Of a DNA stretch of 64,000 nt, positions 8,314-16,386 are shown one piece after another. This DNA is from Psychrobacillus mangrovi (lineage in GTDB: Bacteria; Bacillota; Bacilli; Bacillales_A; Planococcaceae), in NCBI RefSeq assembly GCF_037104765.1, contig NZ_JBAWSY010000006.1, positions 142,371-206,370 on the forward strand, written 5' to 3'. A program made the translations under genes and the position numbers. Every line of letters begins with the position of its first letter. Position 1 is the stretch's first letter. Below the pieces are notes generated by a model that was given only the letters and a program-made list of their open reading frames with translations, was not told the origin of the DNA and did no database searches.

Positions 8314-8769
8314 ATGAAAAAAATTGTTATTGTTCCCTCTTTTTTAGTGTTATTTTTAATGACGTCAATACCATCACATGCCGAACCAAATTATTATCAG
8401 CCTGCTGAAGAATCTAAAGAAGAACTAATGATGGATTTGTTTTTATCATTACTTTTGCCGGATATCCAAAAGGCCGTTTCTAATTATTACTCTGATTTTC
8501 TTACTGAAAGTCCAATGGTGTACCCGTACCAAATAAAAATTTTAAAGATGGAAAGAACTAATGGATATCGGGGGTTCATATTTTCAGTAACCGTTGAAGT
8601 CACACCAGTTGTCGGCCCACACAATCCTGTTGGAAAAGATCAATTAACATTTTCTATTAGTGCAGGTAGTGGAGTCAGTCTTAAAAATTATAAGCATATT
8701 GAAACTTATGAACTTCCTCCTAATTGGCAGGACATCAAAAAGAAAAATGAGCTGCATGTATGGTTTTGA
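8314..8769 (+). CDS. DUF3888 family secreted protein
   Basis: A 151-residue protein with a Sec signal peptide (KKIVIVPSFLVLFLMTS, cleavage probably after SHA at about residue 23). The mature part has the DUF3888 pattern: SKEELMMDLFLSLLLPDIQK followed by AVSNYYSDFL near the start and PPNWQDIK near the end. The ATG at 8314 is preferred over an upstream TTG because GAAGGTGG lies 8 bases before it. These are small exported Bacillus proteins without known function. Not in an operon; a strong terminator follows. Confidence 0.85.
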   Translation: MKKIVIVPSFLVLFLMTSIPSHAEPNYYQPAEESKEELMMDLFLSLLLPDIQKAVSNYYSDFLTESPMVYPYQIKILKMERTNGYRGFIFSVTVEVTPVVGPHNPVGKDQLTFSISAGSGVSLKNYKHIETYELPPNWQDIKKKNELHVWF

Positions 8770-8784
8770 AACACCTTTTGAATC

Positions 8785-8812
8785 AGCCCCGGTTTTTTGG
8801 GGGCTTTTTTAT
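8785..8812 (+). terminator. Terminator of the DUF3888 gene
   Basis: AGCCCC and GGGGCT arms around a GGTTTTTTG loop, followed by a run of T. Confidence 0.92.
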
Positions 8813-9046
8813 TTATAGAAAGCCACAAAAACAGCTTTCATACAGTTTCTGTCTTTGAAGCTTTAACCAACTAAAAAGACAGTCTATAACGATCTAGCTC
8901 ATCATCGAAAGAACTCGATAGTTGAACTACCACCTTCTCTTTTGTTACATAATAAGGTCGGCTTGTGTCATTTAGTAGTATTAAACTATAAAAGTATTTT
9001 TTTAGCCTTTTAAACCACACTAATGTGGTTAAGGAGGTGAACAGTC

Positions 9047-9235
9047 ATGATGAATAACAACGATGAATTCGGTGATGATTACAACTATGAAAATTTAAAT
9101 TTGGAATATCTAAACTTAGATAGAAATGAGCGAAACAATATTCGCAACAACAATAACAAAAATGACAGCAATAACGAAAATAAAAATAAAAATAACAATA
9201 ATAACAACACCAACAACAAAAACTTGAAATACTAA
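9047..9235 (+). CDS. Asn-rich low-complexity small protein
   Basis: A 62-residue protein: an acidic start (NDEFGDDYNYENLNLEYLNL), then an Asn/Lys tract with runs of up to six Asn. AAGGAGGTGA, a near-perfect ribosome site, lies 7 bases before the ATG, and a terminator follows at once, so this is probably a real expressed gene despite its low complexity. No domain or signal is seen. Sporulation or coat-associated proteins can be Asn-rich, but that is only a possibility. Confidence 0.65.
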   Translation: MMNNNDEFGDDYNYENLNLEYLNLDRNERNNIRNNNNKNDSNNENKNKNNNNNNTNNKNLKY

Positions 9236-9246
9236 TTTAGTAAATA

Positions 9247-9283
9247 CAGTCATTCCTAAATATAACTTTAGGGATGACTGTTC
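9247..9283 (+). terminator. Terminator after the Asn-rich gene
   Basis: CAGTCATTCCTA and TAGGGATGACTG arms (one G-U pair) followed by TTCCTTT. It may also serve the convergent gene at 9305. Confidence 0.8.
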
Positions 9284-9304
9284 CTTTGGAGAGTATCATA
9301 AAAA

Positions 9305-10516
9305 CTACTGCTTATTAGTAAAATAATTTATATATCCATCTGATACTTGGTCGGTTGATCCATACACTTTTTCAATTGCTCTAGTTGTTCTCTCAGAAGT
9401 TATTTGAAGTTTATGCTCGACTCTACTGTCAATGTATGGTTCATTCATTAATTCTTTTACCATAGTCATAAATTTATCAAAGCCATGAGATTTGATTAAG
9501 TAATCGGTAAGTAAAAAACCTAAGCCATAAATCTCAAACGTTTTGGTGTAATCCAATTTGTTTAATTCATCTATCGAGTAAAAGACCAAATCCCTATTTG
9601 ATAATAACTTATGCTCTCTATAAGGTAAATTATTTAAGTTAATTAATAGTTTACCTTCTCCATCTTTTTCTACTACATGTTGAAGTAAGGTTGCGAAACC
9701 CTCTTGAATATATAGTGATGCGTTATCGTTGGAGAAATCAGAAAGCATTTGGTGGGCTAACTCATGTGCAAGTATTGTAAGGGTACTTAAGGATGTAGAC
9801 GGTCCAGACGGTTCAATCATGAGTTTAAGCGACTCACCTGTCTCATTCCAACCAGTTGATCCAGTCCAAGGTATAGTGGCAGATATTTGTTCCCTGGAAT
9901 CATAAAGTTTTATTGTCATATCCTTTGGAGTCCAACCAAATTCATTATTATATAAATGAACAATATCACTCGCCTCTCTTAATACAGTCAAAGCTTCTTC
10001 TTCTAATTCTGAAACATATAACACAGCAATATTTCCTTCAGATATTGTCTTGAAAGGCACATCATCAATTACCCACTTGTTATTTAATTTTACAATGGAG
10101 TAAATAACTTTATTTTGAGTTTCTTTGTCTTGATATTTCATGTTTACAATTAATTCCACATCTCCTTTTTCTGAAGACATTAGATTCACTTCTCCTATGT
10201 TCACGGTAAAAGTATAGCCTTGTTCCTTTTTAAATATCGCTTCTTCCATCCATCTCTTTTGTTCTTTATAAAACAAGGAATTTGCACTGTTTTGAAACTC
10301 TAGAAATCCTTCTTCATCATTATTGTCTATAGCTTCAAGCATTGGAACAAGTTGAGATTTGACTAATTCACTTTCATCGGTCTTTATTTCCTGTTTTTCA
10401 ACAGTTTCGAGTTCAACTATTGATTCGAAATTTTCTACTTCTATTTTGTCTGGATCTAGAGCACATCCATAAAGAATAATTACAAGGAAACCTATTAATT
10501 TCACAAATTTACGCAA
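9305..10516 (-). CDS. Zincin-type lipoprotein, peptidase MA-like
   Basis: About 403 residues. A lipoprotein signal (LRKFVKLIGFLVIILYGC) places the acylated Cys at about residue 18. The N-terminal half is a beta-rich region; the C-terminal half carries HELAHQ and, about 25 residues later, IQEGFATLLQHV, giving the gluzincin HExxH...E metal site of peptidase-MA-like proteins. The TTG at 10516 is chosen because GGGGG lies about 7 bases upstream and it places the lipobox correctly; the frame is open further up to an ATG at 10621 without a ribosome site. Extracellular protease or inactive relative; substrate unknown. Confidence 0.82.
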   Translation of the reverse strand: MRKFVKLIGFLVIILYGCALDPDKIEVENFESIVELETVEKQEIKTDESELVKSQLVPMLEAIDNNDEEGFLEFQNSANSLFYKEQKRWMEEAIFKKEQGYTFTVNIGEVNLMSSEKGDVELIVNMKYQDKETQNKVIYSIVKLNNKWVIDDVPFKTISEGNIAVLYVSELEEEALTVLREASDIVHLYNNEFGWTPKDMTIKLYDSREQISATIPWTGSTGWNETGESLKLMIEPSGPSTSLSTLTILAHELAHQMLSDFSNDNASLYIQEGFATLLQHVVEKDGEGKLLINLNNLPYREHKLLSNRDLVFYSIDELNKLDYTKTFEIYGLGFLLTDYLIKSHGFDKFMTMVKELMNEPYIDSRVEHKLQITSERTTRAIEKVYGSTDQVSDGYINYFTNKQ

Positions 10517-10633
10517 TACACTACCCCCAGTTTCAACAAGTTTGATGTTTCTTTTATTTGACTCTCCTGTATTCCAATTAGTGGAATTTCTCATAAAATA
10601 ACTACTTCGACATCCTTCCAATAATACCTCCTT

Positions 10634-10712
10634 GCTTAACTAAAATGCTGCTTTAGTTCAATAAGAAAAAAGGCTTTACTCCTTCTTGAAGTAAAGCACC
10701 CGTTAGTTTAAG
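10634..10712 (-). repeat. TTGAACTAAC palindrome-terminator-palindrome element (copy B)
   Basis: Read on minus: AAACTAACGGGTGCTTTAC, a hairpin of GCTTTAC and GTAAAGC followed by TTTTTTC, then TTATTGAACTAAAGC with a degraded partner arm. Nearly identical to the 12.4-kb copy over more than 50 bases. Confidence 0.8.
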
Positions 10713-10747
10713 TGTATAATTTCACAAACATTCTCATTTAATTGATT

Positions 10748-11187
10748 TTATTTTATGATGAATAAATCTGGATGTTCTTTTAACAATTTTGAAAGAAATA
10801 ATAGTTGAGGAAAAGGTGTTAAAAATAAATCTCTATTTATATGTCCTTTTAATATCGCTTTTCCATTTTGTTCAATAAAATCATTTAAAGTAATTTTATT
10901 ATTACAGATAAAATGAACATCTTCTGGAGTTAGTAGTAGAAGTCCATTAGTTTCTGAAGAGGATTTGGTTCATTTTCAGAGTAGGAAAGATACATTATTG
11001 ATAAAGATTCCTGCTCATTTCCTTTAACTAAAATTGGAGCTATTTTCTCGTCTAACCGTATTATGGAAGCGTGATATTTTCCATACAAGTACATTTTGAA
11101 ATTTATCCTTCTCAACATCCGATATCGATGTTTTCTTTTGCTTTCATCTTTTTGTGTATATGTCCCCCTGTATTGTACTTTGAACAT
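10748..11187 (-). pseudogene. Frameshifted gene of unknown function
   Basis: The frame starting at 11187 (MFKVQYRGTYTQKD) stops at 10930 after 85 residues. An overlapping frame beginning near 10965 continues as NGLLLLTPEDVHFICNN and ends IIK at 10748. Joining them gives a coherent protein of about 145 residues, so a single indel near 10940-10965 explains both. Both halves have normal codon use. I do not recognise the family. A sequencing error is possible. Confidence 0.6.
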
Positions 11188-11276
11188 TACCGAACATAAA
11201 ATAAATCATTTTTGGTAGAAAGAAATTAAGGTTCATGGTAAAATCACATTAGGAAAATAAAGGCAATGTAACCTTT

Positions 11277-11314
11277 GGGTTCAACCTCGCTGAAAAGTAG
11301 GTTGGACCCTTTTT
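11277..11314 (+). terminator. Terminator/attenuator in the leader of the nucleotidyltransferase gene
   Basis: GGGTTCAACCT and AGGTTGGACCC arms followed by TTTTT, ending about 16 bases before the ribosome site of the next gene. No plus-strand gene ends just upstream, so it is either a leader attenuator or the end of an unannotated transcript. AAAGG then ATGTAA (a start-stop) lies just before the stem. Confidence 0.7.
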
Positions 11315-11343
11315 GCATTCTTAAACCTAAAGGAGGACTTTTA

Positions 11344-12120
11344 ATGTTGAGAACAGAAATGCTGTTGCATCGGCTGGACGAGATCGGCAAATCGCTCGAA
11401 AGAAGAGGGGGTGCACTATTATTGTTAGGTGTCGGTTCTGTTGGAATCGAGACTGCTCGGCTGGACGATTATTCAGATTTGGATTTCTTTGTCATTGTAA
11501 GGCATGACCAGAAAAGCAGATATATCGACCATTTGGATTGGCTAGAAGAAGTTCACCCTTTAGCTTATTCTTTTAAGAATTCGGAGATTGGCTATAAAAT
11601 TTTGTTCGAAGACGGCATTTTTGGTGAATATTCGGTATTTGAGGAATCGGAGCTGATTAATGGTTCTTATACGGAAGGGAGAGTCGTTTGGAAGGATTCC
11701 TCCTACAACAATACGGGAATTTCAAAACCTCCCAACCCGATACCTAGCCCCAAAAAAGACTCCTTAGACCATCCTTTGAACGAAGCTTTAACTAATCTCT
11801 ATGTGGGACTCGGCCGCTTTGCCAGGGGAGAGCGCCTATCAGCGACGAGGTTCGTACAAGTTTATGCTGTGGACAGGATTTTATCCGTACTTCATTTGAT
11901 AGAGCAAGAGGTGGATTACTTTCCCGATCCTTTCGGAAACGAGAGGCGCATGGAAAAAAGATACCCTCGTTTCGCGGAAATGATTGCAGACATGATACAG
12001 GGATATGATCATGTACCTGAATCTGCACTTCGTATTTTAAGCTTCATAGAAGAAGTGTATCCAGTTAATCGAAAACTAAGCGATGAAATACGACGTTTAG
12101 CCAAAATATCCTGCCGTTAA
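11344..12120 (+). CDS. Nucleotidyltransferase-fold protein (aminoglycoside-adenylyltransferase-like)
   Basis: A 258-residue soluble protein. The pol-beta nucleotidyltransferase motif is at residues 29-50: GVGSVG followed by YSDLDFF, supplying the paired Asp metal ligands. The C-terminal half is helical. Such proteins transfer a nucleotide to a small molecule or protein; the substrate here is not evident and drug resistance cannot be claimed. AAAGGAGG precedes the ATG at 11344. It is one of few plus-strand genes in this stretch and has a hairpin in its leader. Confidence 0.78.
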   Translation: MLRTEMLLHRLDEIGKSLERRGGALLLLGVGSVGIETARLDDYSDLDFFVIVRHDQKSRYIDHLDWLEEVHPLAYSFKNSEIGYKILFEDGIFGEYSVFEESELINGSYTEGRVVWKDSSYNNTGISKPPNPIPSPKKDSLDHPLNEALTNLYVGLGRFARGERLSATRFVQVYAVDRILSVLHLIEQEVDYFPDPFGNERRMEKRYPRFAEMIADMIQGYDHVPESALRILSFIEEVYPVNRKLSDEIRRLAKISCR

Positions 12121-12228
12121 CAAAGGAGTTGAATCTTATCATAAAAAAATAGCTATCTATTGTCCCATTTCTGCCTTTACTTGTTTTGCATAAGCAGAAT
12201 AGATCAAAAATAGAGTTAACCTCTCAAA

Positions 12229-12264
12229 AAGAGCCAAATTTCTCTATCAGGAAATTTGGCTTAT
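12229..12264 (-). terminator. Hairpin terminator, best read on minus
   Basis: AGCCAAATTT and AAATTTGGCT arms; on minus it is followed by CTTTTTGAG. It may also end the plus-strand nucleotidyltransferase transcript. Confidence 0.65.
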
Positions 12265-12429
12265 TAGTTATACCTCGAAAGTCCGTTAAACAAATTGCTG
12301 ACTAGGCTGTTTACAAAAAAACTCACCACGTTGTACTGGGCTTCCAATGTTTGTTTTGTATCTAATAATGAGGTCCAGTGCATTAAGAATGCTCTCTAAT
12401 ACATTCTTCACCGCTGAAGTATTTCCTCT

Positions 12430-12515
12430 AATTAAACTAAACTGCCCCGTTAGTTCAATAAGAAAAAAGGCTTTACTCCTTCTTGAGGTAAAGCACCCGT
12501 TAGTTGAATAACGGT
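12430..12515 (-). repeat. TTGAACTAAC palindrome-terminator-palindrome element (copy C)
   Basis: Read on minus: TTCAACTAACGGGTGC, a terminator hairpin (GCTTTACC / GAGTAAAGC plus TTTTTTC), then TTATTGAACTAACGGGGCAG and TTTAGTTTAA. It overlaps the last codons of the CPCC gene, so the gene ends inside the element. Confidence 0.85.
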
Positions 12516-12769
12516 TTCCAATTCGGGTCTTTTGCATCCGTTTTATTTAGCTTTCTTACAAATTCAATGCAATCTTCTTGGCATGCACCAAACACTATGT
12601 AATTTTTTTGCGCTTGCCTTAAAGAAACTACGTTTGCCCCTCCCTCATAATCTGGGTCTCCAAATTGAACCCCATCATCTTCCCAAAAACATATTTTGCA
12701 AATTTCATATGTATCAGTTGGTTCTTCATTTAGAGTTTTATATCCACAGCAAGGACAAGTATATTTCAT
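12500..12769 (-). CDS. CPCC-family cysteine-rich protein
   Basis: A 90-residue protein starting MKYTCPCCGYKTL, then YEICKICFWEDDGVQ, the defining pattern of the CPCC family (PF14206), a probable zinc-binding small protein. Function unknown; it is often found in accessory or toxin-immunity neighbourhoods. The ATG at 12769 has GGTGAT upstream; an earlier in-frame ATG at 12796 lacks a site. It is flanked on both sides by the TTGAACTAAC element, like a cassette. Confidence 0.88.
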   Translation of the reverse strand: MKYTCPCCGYKTLNEEPTDTYEICKICFWEDDGVQFGDPDYEGGANVVSLRQAQKNYIVFGACQEDCIEFVRKLNKTDAKDPNWKPLFN

Positions 12770-12803
12770 AAAATCACCACTATTCCTTTTTAACATATTT
12801 TTT

Positions 12804-12945
12804 CTTATTGAACTAACCTATCGCTTAAGTTTAATGTTTCACAATGCATATCTGAGATCAACTTAATGTTTTGGACATAAAAATAGATCATTTGCAATGA
12901 TGGTCATATTTTGCTAAAGCACCCGTTAGTTCAATAACAAAAAAT
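12804..12945 (-). repeat. TTGAACTAAC elements flanking a 100-bp AT-rich spacer (copy D)
   Basis: One half at 12804-12830 (TTATTGAACTAACCTATCGC) and another at 12913-12940 (AAAGCACCCGTTAGTTCAAT). The spacer has no terminator hairpin as clear as in copies B, C and E. Confidence 0.65.
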
Positions 12946-12950
12946 ATTTT

Positions 12951-13538
12951 TTATTGGTTAACGCCAATATTTACACCCCATAGTCTTTGAACATTCACAA
13001 ATTCCTGTTCATTGAATTCCATTCTATAAATATCGGGTTTTGATGTGCTATGTAAAAAATTCAAGTCATAAGTGCTATCGAAATAACCCATCATCAAGGT
13101 CATAACAGCTCCGTGAGTACCTATCACTATTTTTTTATCTCTAAAAGTTTCTAATAGTTCTTTTAAGACCTTTATAGCTCTTTTTTGACAATCAGAATTT
13201 GATTCTCCTCCCTCTAAAGAGAATTTTGATTCAGAAAATGACTTCTCCAAAAGTGGGACCAGTTCTTTATCTGATACTCGATTGTTTCCAGAAGAGAATA
13301 TCCTCTCTTTTAAATCTTCAAAAACTAAAACTTCCTCTCCTATTTGTTGAGCTAACTGTTCTACAGTTAAAATTGAGCGTATATATGGACTTGAAACAAC
13401 TATATCAATTTCTTTATCTTTCAAAATGTCAGTCACTCGTTTAGCATCTAAATAACCTTTTTCGGTTAATCCCCTGGTTCTATCATTTCCTTCTTTTGGC
13501 GATTCACCGTGTCTCACCATATAAACAAATGTACTCAT
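12951..13538 (-). CDS. Histidine phosphatase family protein
   Basis: A 195-residue phosphoglycerate-mutase-like protein. The RHG motif is at residues 9-12 (MVRHGE, phospho-accepting His10) and the second catalytic His is in IGTHGAVMTLMMG near residue 138. Members remove phosphate from small molecules or proteins; substrate unknown. The ribosome site is GAGGGAGAAA before the ATG. It lies between copies D and E of the palindromic element. Confidence 0.88.
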   Translation of the reverse strand: MSTFVYMVRHGESPKEGNDRTRGLTEKGYLDAKRVTDILKDKEIDIVVSSPYIRSILTVEQLAQQIGEEVLVFEDLKERIFSSGNNRVSDKELVPLLEKSFSESKFSLEGGESNSDCQKRAIKVLKELLETFRDKKIVIGTHGAVMTLMMGYFDSTYDLNFLHSTSKPDIYRMEFNEQEFVNVQRLWGVNIGVNQ

Positions 13539-13559
13539 AATATAAAATTTCTCCCTCCA

Positions 13560-13652
13560 TTGAACTAACCTGCCCCGTTAATTCAATAAGAAAAAAGAGC
13601 TGTTTTAACAGCTCAATGTTCTTTAACTAAAGCATTTGTTAGTTTAATAAGC
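13560..13652 (-). repeat. TTGAACTAAC palindrome-terminator-palindrome element (copy E)
   Basis: Read on minus: TTAAACTAACAAATGC and TTTAGTTAAA (palindrome 1), GAGCTGTTAAAACAGCTC plus TTTTTTC (terminator), then TTGAATTAAC, GGGGCAG, GTTAGTTCAA (palindrome 2, 10-bp arms with one mismatch, 7-base centre). The most complete copy in the window. Confidence 0.88.
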
Positions 13653-13673
13653 ATTTTTAACTCTTTTATAACC

Positions 13674-13874
13674 TCAGACAAAAATTAGTATAAGTAAGAA
13701 TGTAAGAACAAGAGTAATTAATATAGAAATAATTAATTCTGGCTTTAATAAATTATATGATTCTCTTAAGGAAATTAATGATTCGGTATTCTGCAATTAC
13801 AGGAATAGTATTCTCTCTCCACCTTTTTCATATCGTTTAACAGCCTCTAATTTTTGTTCACTCGTTACTTGCAT
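13674..13874 (-). pseudogene. Chimeric remnant: IS3 OrfA start fused to a small membrane-protein tail
   Basis: From an ATG at 13874 with GGAGGTG upstream the frame reads MQVTSEQKLEAVKRYEKGGE, matching the N-terminal helix of IS3/IS150 OrfA transposases, then meets an in-frame TAA at 13797. The same frame continues for 40 codons to a TGA and ends in a hydrophobic segment (ELIISILITLVLTFLLILIF). It looks like an IS end inserted into, or deleted against, another small gene. Neither half is likely functional. Confidence 0.5.
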
Positions 13875-13929
13875 AAAAAATACACCTCCAATTGTTAGGT
13901 TTTGTGTCTAACAATTGGGGTGCAGTCCA
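13808..13929 (-). mobile_element. Solo IS3-family (IS150-type) left end
   Basis: Read on minus: TGGACTGCACCCCAATTGTT, a hairpin with arms CCAATTGTTAG and CTAACAATTGG, then GGAGGTG and the OrfA start. Terminal TGGACTG plus an internal hairpin is typical of IS3-group ends. The rest of the element and the right end are absent. A second related end lies at 26228-26318. Confidence 0.6.
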
Positions 13930-14350
13930 TTAAGTTACTCTTTTACATTTAGCATCATTCTTGATATGGATTTATTACAATATATCAAGATATTCTAGAT
14001 GATGGCTAGTAGTTCTGCGAAAATCAATTGACTTTGAGTAGACAGGTTTGATTAGTAGCGATATGGAATTGGCAAAAACAAAATTATTATTTTCTAAAGA
14101 AATTAGGGGGTAATATGAAGCTGCCCTTTTTTGATAAGAAAGTATAAAAAGTGGGGCTTCCTGATCGAGCTCCAAGCGCTAAAAACTATGCGACTTCATA
14201 ACTCGCCCTACGTTAGTTCGCAAGCTCACCGTGATTCCATTATCTCAGTTGATTTGCTCCAGTCGCTACGTTTTTAAACGGGCGTTCTGCGCTTTTCTTA
14301 CTATTTTGGTTTAGTTATGTCCCAGCTGCTGAAATTTTTTTCGTTAACAA
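13930..14350. other. Gap without a supported gene
   Basis: No frame in this stretch has a ribosome site and coding character. The part from about 14160 to 14300 is noticeably richer in G+C than the flanks and contains GTTAGTTCGCAAG, faintly like the palindromic repeat. It may be transferred DNA accompanying the next gene. Confidence 0.4.
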
Positions 14351-14920
14351 TTATGCGAGAAAGTCGAGAACCCGCTTGATTACAAGTTTCGTCGCGTCAG
14401 CATCGTAAGAGGGTAAACTGCTGTCGGTGAAGAGATGTTCCTTGCCTTCATACAGAAAAAGTTCAGCGTGATTGGCCGACGCCACAAGCTCACGAGCCGC
14501 GTTGATGTCGCCGTCTTCAACGAAAAAAGGATCTGCACTCATGGCGTGAACTTGCACAGGCAAGTCGGCCGGCCACTGAGATTCGAATGCAGAGGTCGGG
14601 AGGCAGGCATGAAAAAACAGTGCGCCTCTGGCGCCTTCACGAGTTTGGGCGAGCTGCTGTGCTGCCGGGACACCGAGTGAAAAACCAGCATAGACGACAT
14701 CGCGTGAAAGCTCGCTGGCTGCCCGAACGCCGCGCGCCGTCACTTCTTCAAAGCCGATTTCCTTAACAAATACCAAGCCTTCCTCCAGCGAGGAAAACAT
14801 GCGGCCGTCAAATAAATCTGGCACGTGCACAGTATGCCCCGCATCTCTCAGTTGATCGGCGATTTCTTCAATCCCCTTCGTTCTGCCTAAAACATGGTGT
14901 AACAACAAAACTTCGGCCAT
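14351..14920 (-). CDS. Dienelactone hydrolase-like alpha/beta hydrolase
   Basis: A 189-residue alpha/beta hydrolase. The nucleophile elbow is GFSLG at 79-83, with Ser81 where classical dienelactone hydrolases have Cys; an Asp lies in HAMSADPFF and the His in EGKEHLF near residue 162. Substrate unknown. The ATG has GGAGGAAA upstream. Base composition is clearly more GC-rich than every neighbour (many GCG, GCC and CGC codons), which points to recent transfer from a higher-GC donor. It stands alone. Confidence 0.85.
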   Translation of the reverse strand: MAEVLLLHHVLGRTKGIEEIADQLRDAGHTVHVPDLFDGRMFSSLEEGLVFVKEIGFEEVTARGVRAASELSRDVVYAGFSLGVPAAQQLAQTREGARGALFFHACLPTSAFESQWPADLPVQVHAMSADPFFVEDGDINAARELVASANHAELFLYEGKEHLFTDSSLPSYDADATKLVIKRVLDFLA

Positions 14921-14949
14921 CGTTTTTCCTCCAATTTAATGAATTTCAT

Positions 14950-15087
14950 ATGTCTAAGTTTCGACAAGAAAGCCTGTTTGACCTGCCAGAACTTTACGAT
15001 TTAGAAATATTTTTTATGCGTATCAGTATCAATTACAAAATCGACTTTTATATCGCAGTCATAAGAAATTTATTCAAAATTGTTTAG
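14950..15087 (+). pseudogene. Possible transposase N-terminal remnant (DUF772/IS1182-like)
   Basis: A 45-codon frame beginning MSKFRQESLFDLPELYDLE, which resembles the first residues of IS1182-type transposases, then diverging into AT-rich sequence with a stop at 15087. It has no clear ribosome site. Based on remembered similarity only. Confidence 0.35.
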
Positions 15088-15537
15088 CCTGTAAAATACA
15101 TCAGGGAGATCTACTATGTGACAAGTAAGGCTTTTCGAAATTCATATAAACTTTATTAAACTATTGCACTCTGATATACAGTATGATTATTGATCGGATT
15201 CAACGTAAATAACAAAACAACCATCACTTACTATATAACTCTTTAGTTCGGATTTTTCGTGTTATATACTCCGGTTTTTATCTACCCTTCTTCAACTAGC
15301 CTGCGTTAGCACAAGTAGCGACTGTTCTTATTTGAAAAATCTCTCCCGATTGCTGAAGATCTTAATATAAATGAATCAATGCTTCACCACTATTTCTTCT
15401 TGTGCTAACGCCCCCGATAGCTTATATGGAATCTTTCACAATTTCTACCGTAATTAACATATTCAATTTACGAAATATCAAAATAAAAACAGAGTTAATT
15501 CTACCCATTTTGTAAGTTAACTCTGTTTTTGTTTGAG
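15088..15537. other. Gap with palindromic-repeat traces
   Basis: No gene seen. Around 15293-15420, CAACTAGCCTGCGTTAGCAC and TTGTGCTAACGCCCCCGATA are inverted to each other and resemble the TTGAACTAAC element with a 100-base centre. A hairpin near 15490-15532 (GAGTTAA...TTAACTC, with T-rich flank) probably terminates the anti-sigma operon. Confidence 0.45.
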
Positions 15538-16386
15538 TTAGTCTAATATGTTTTCCACTGGTTTTGTAATACGCTTTTGAATTATCCAGCCTCCTAAAAT
15601 AAACGCAGTAATGATGATAAACACAATAGGTAACTGAAAGACTATCCAATTAGAAGGTGCATAATGTTTAATTTGATGTGCATTTTCAATCGTTTCAAGA
15701 TAGGAATTCTGATATTCATATTGCACAGTCCATTGATCATTGGCCATTGCTACAGTTCCTATGTCATAATCATTCGGAATGATTGTCTCTGTAATCTTTC
15801 CATTTTCACCGATGACAAGTATTGCTTGTGAATAATCAATAGGAAAAGTATAAGTTGGATTTCCTTGTAAATGTGTTACATCATCTATATTTTCAGTAGA
15901 AAATACAGCCAAATGCTCCAGTTGCCCACTATATTCTTGGAAAACGGCTTGGAGTGCTATTTCATCTATATTAGCTTGTGTCGATAATACTGCGAATGTC
16001 TTTTCCATAATATCCTGCTTTTGCTGTTCAATTCCCTGTGCTTCTTCTCGTTCATCGTTAAGTTCGGACAACACGTTCAAAGAGTATATAAAAAATCCAA
16101 CCGTTACGATGAGTGCAACCCAAAAGGAAATACTTAAAAATTTCGTGAAATTTTTCTGTGCATTGAAAAAATGTGCGATTTTTTGAAAAGGTTTTTTTTG
16201 TTCTATGCGAGTTGGAATTTCCGGTTGCTCTTGAATATCAAATTCTACACGCATTTGATTCAGAAGCTCGGCACATTGTTCGCAAGTGGCGATGTGCTGC
16301 TCTATAAATCTTGAACTTTCCTCACTGCATATTTGATCTATGTATGATGGTAATAAATCACGCACAATATAACATTCATTCTTCAT
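15538..16386 (-). CDS. Anti-sigma factor with zinc-finger (ZAS) domain
   Basis: A 282-residue membrane protein. The N-terminal putative zf-HC2/ZAS domain has His31, Cys35 and Cys38 (HIATCEQC), the sigma-binding module. A first transmembrane helix lies at about 85-107 and a second at about 255-275, with an extracytoplasmic domain between. The start overlaps the sigma gene by 11 bases. It should hold its ECF sigma factor at the membrane until an envelope signal arrives. Two membrane helices are less common than one. Confidence 0.9.
   Translation of the reverse strand: MKNECYIVRDLLPSYIDQICSEESSRFIEQHIATCEQCAELLNQMRVEFDIQEQPEIPTRIEQKKPFQKIAHFFNAQKNFTKFLSISFWVALIVTVGFFIYSLNVLSELNDEREEAQGIEQQKQDIMEKTFAVLSTQANIDEIALQAVFQEYSGQLEHLAVFSTENIDDVTHLQGNPTYTFPIDYSQAILVIGENGKITETIIPNDYDIGTVAMANDQWTVQYEYQNSYLETIENAHQIKHYAPSNWIVFQLPIVFIIITAFILGGWIIQKRITKPVENILD

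Noticed and set aside
11277..11314. T-box leader
   Set aside because: No specifier loop, no AGGGTGGNACCGCG box and the downstream gene is not an aminoacyl-tRNA or amino-acid gene.
12286..12411. Minus frame VKNVLESILNALDLIIRYKT followed by a hairpin
   Set aside because: It has some coding character and a terminator behind it, but no ribosome site or recognised family; possibly a remnant, not enough to call a gene.
12430..13652. Integron attC sites
   Set aside because: The palindromes lack the RYYYAAC/GTTRRRY core boxes and no integron integrase is present; only the general architecture is similar.
13975..14175. 66-codon minus frame
   Set aside because: No ribosome site, no family, in a gap with mixed composition.
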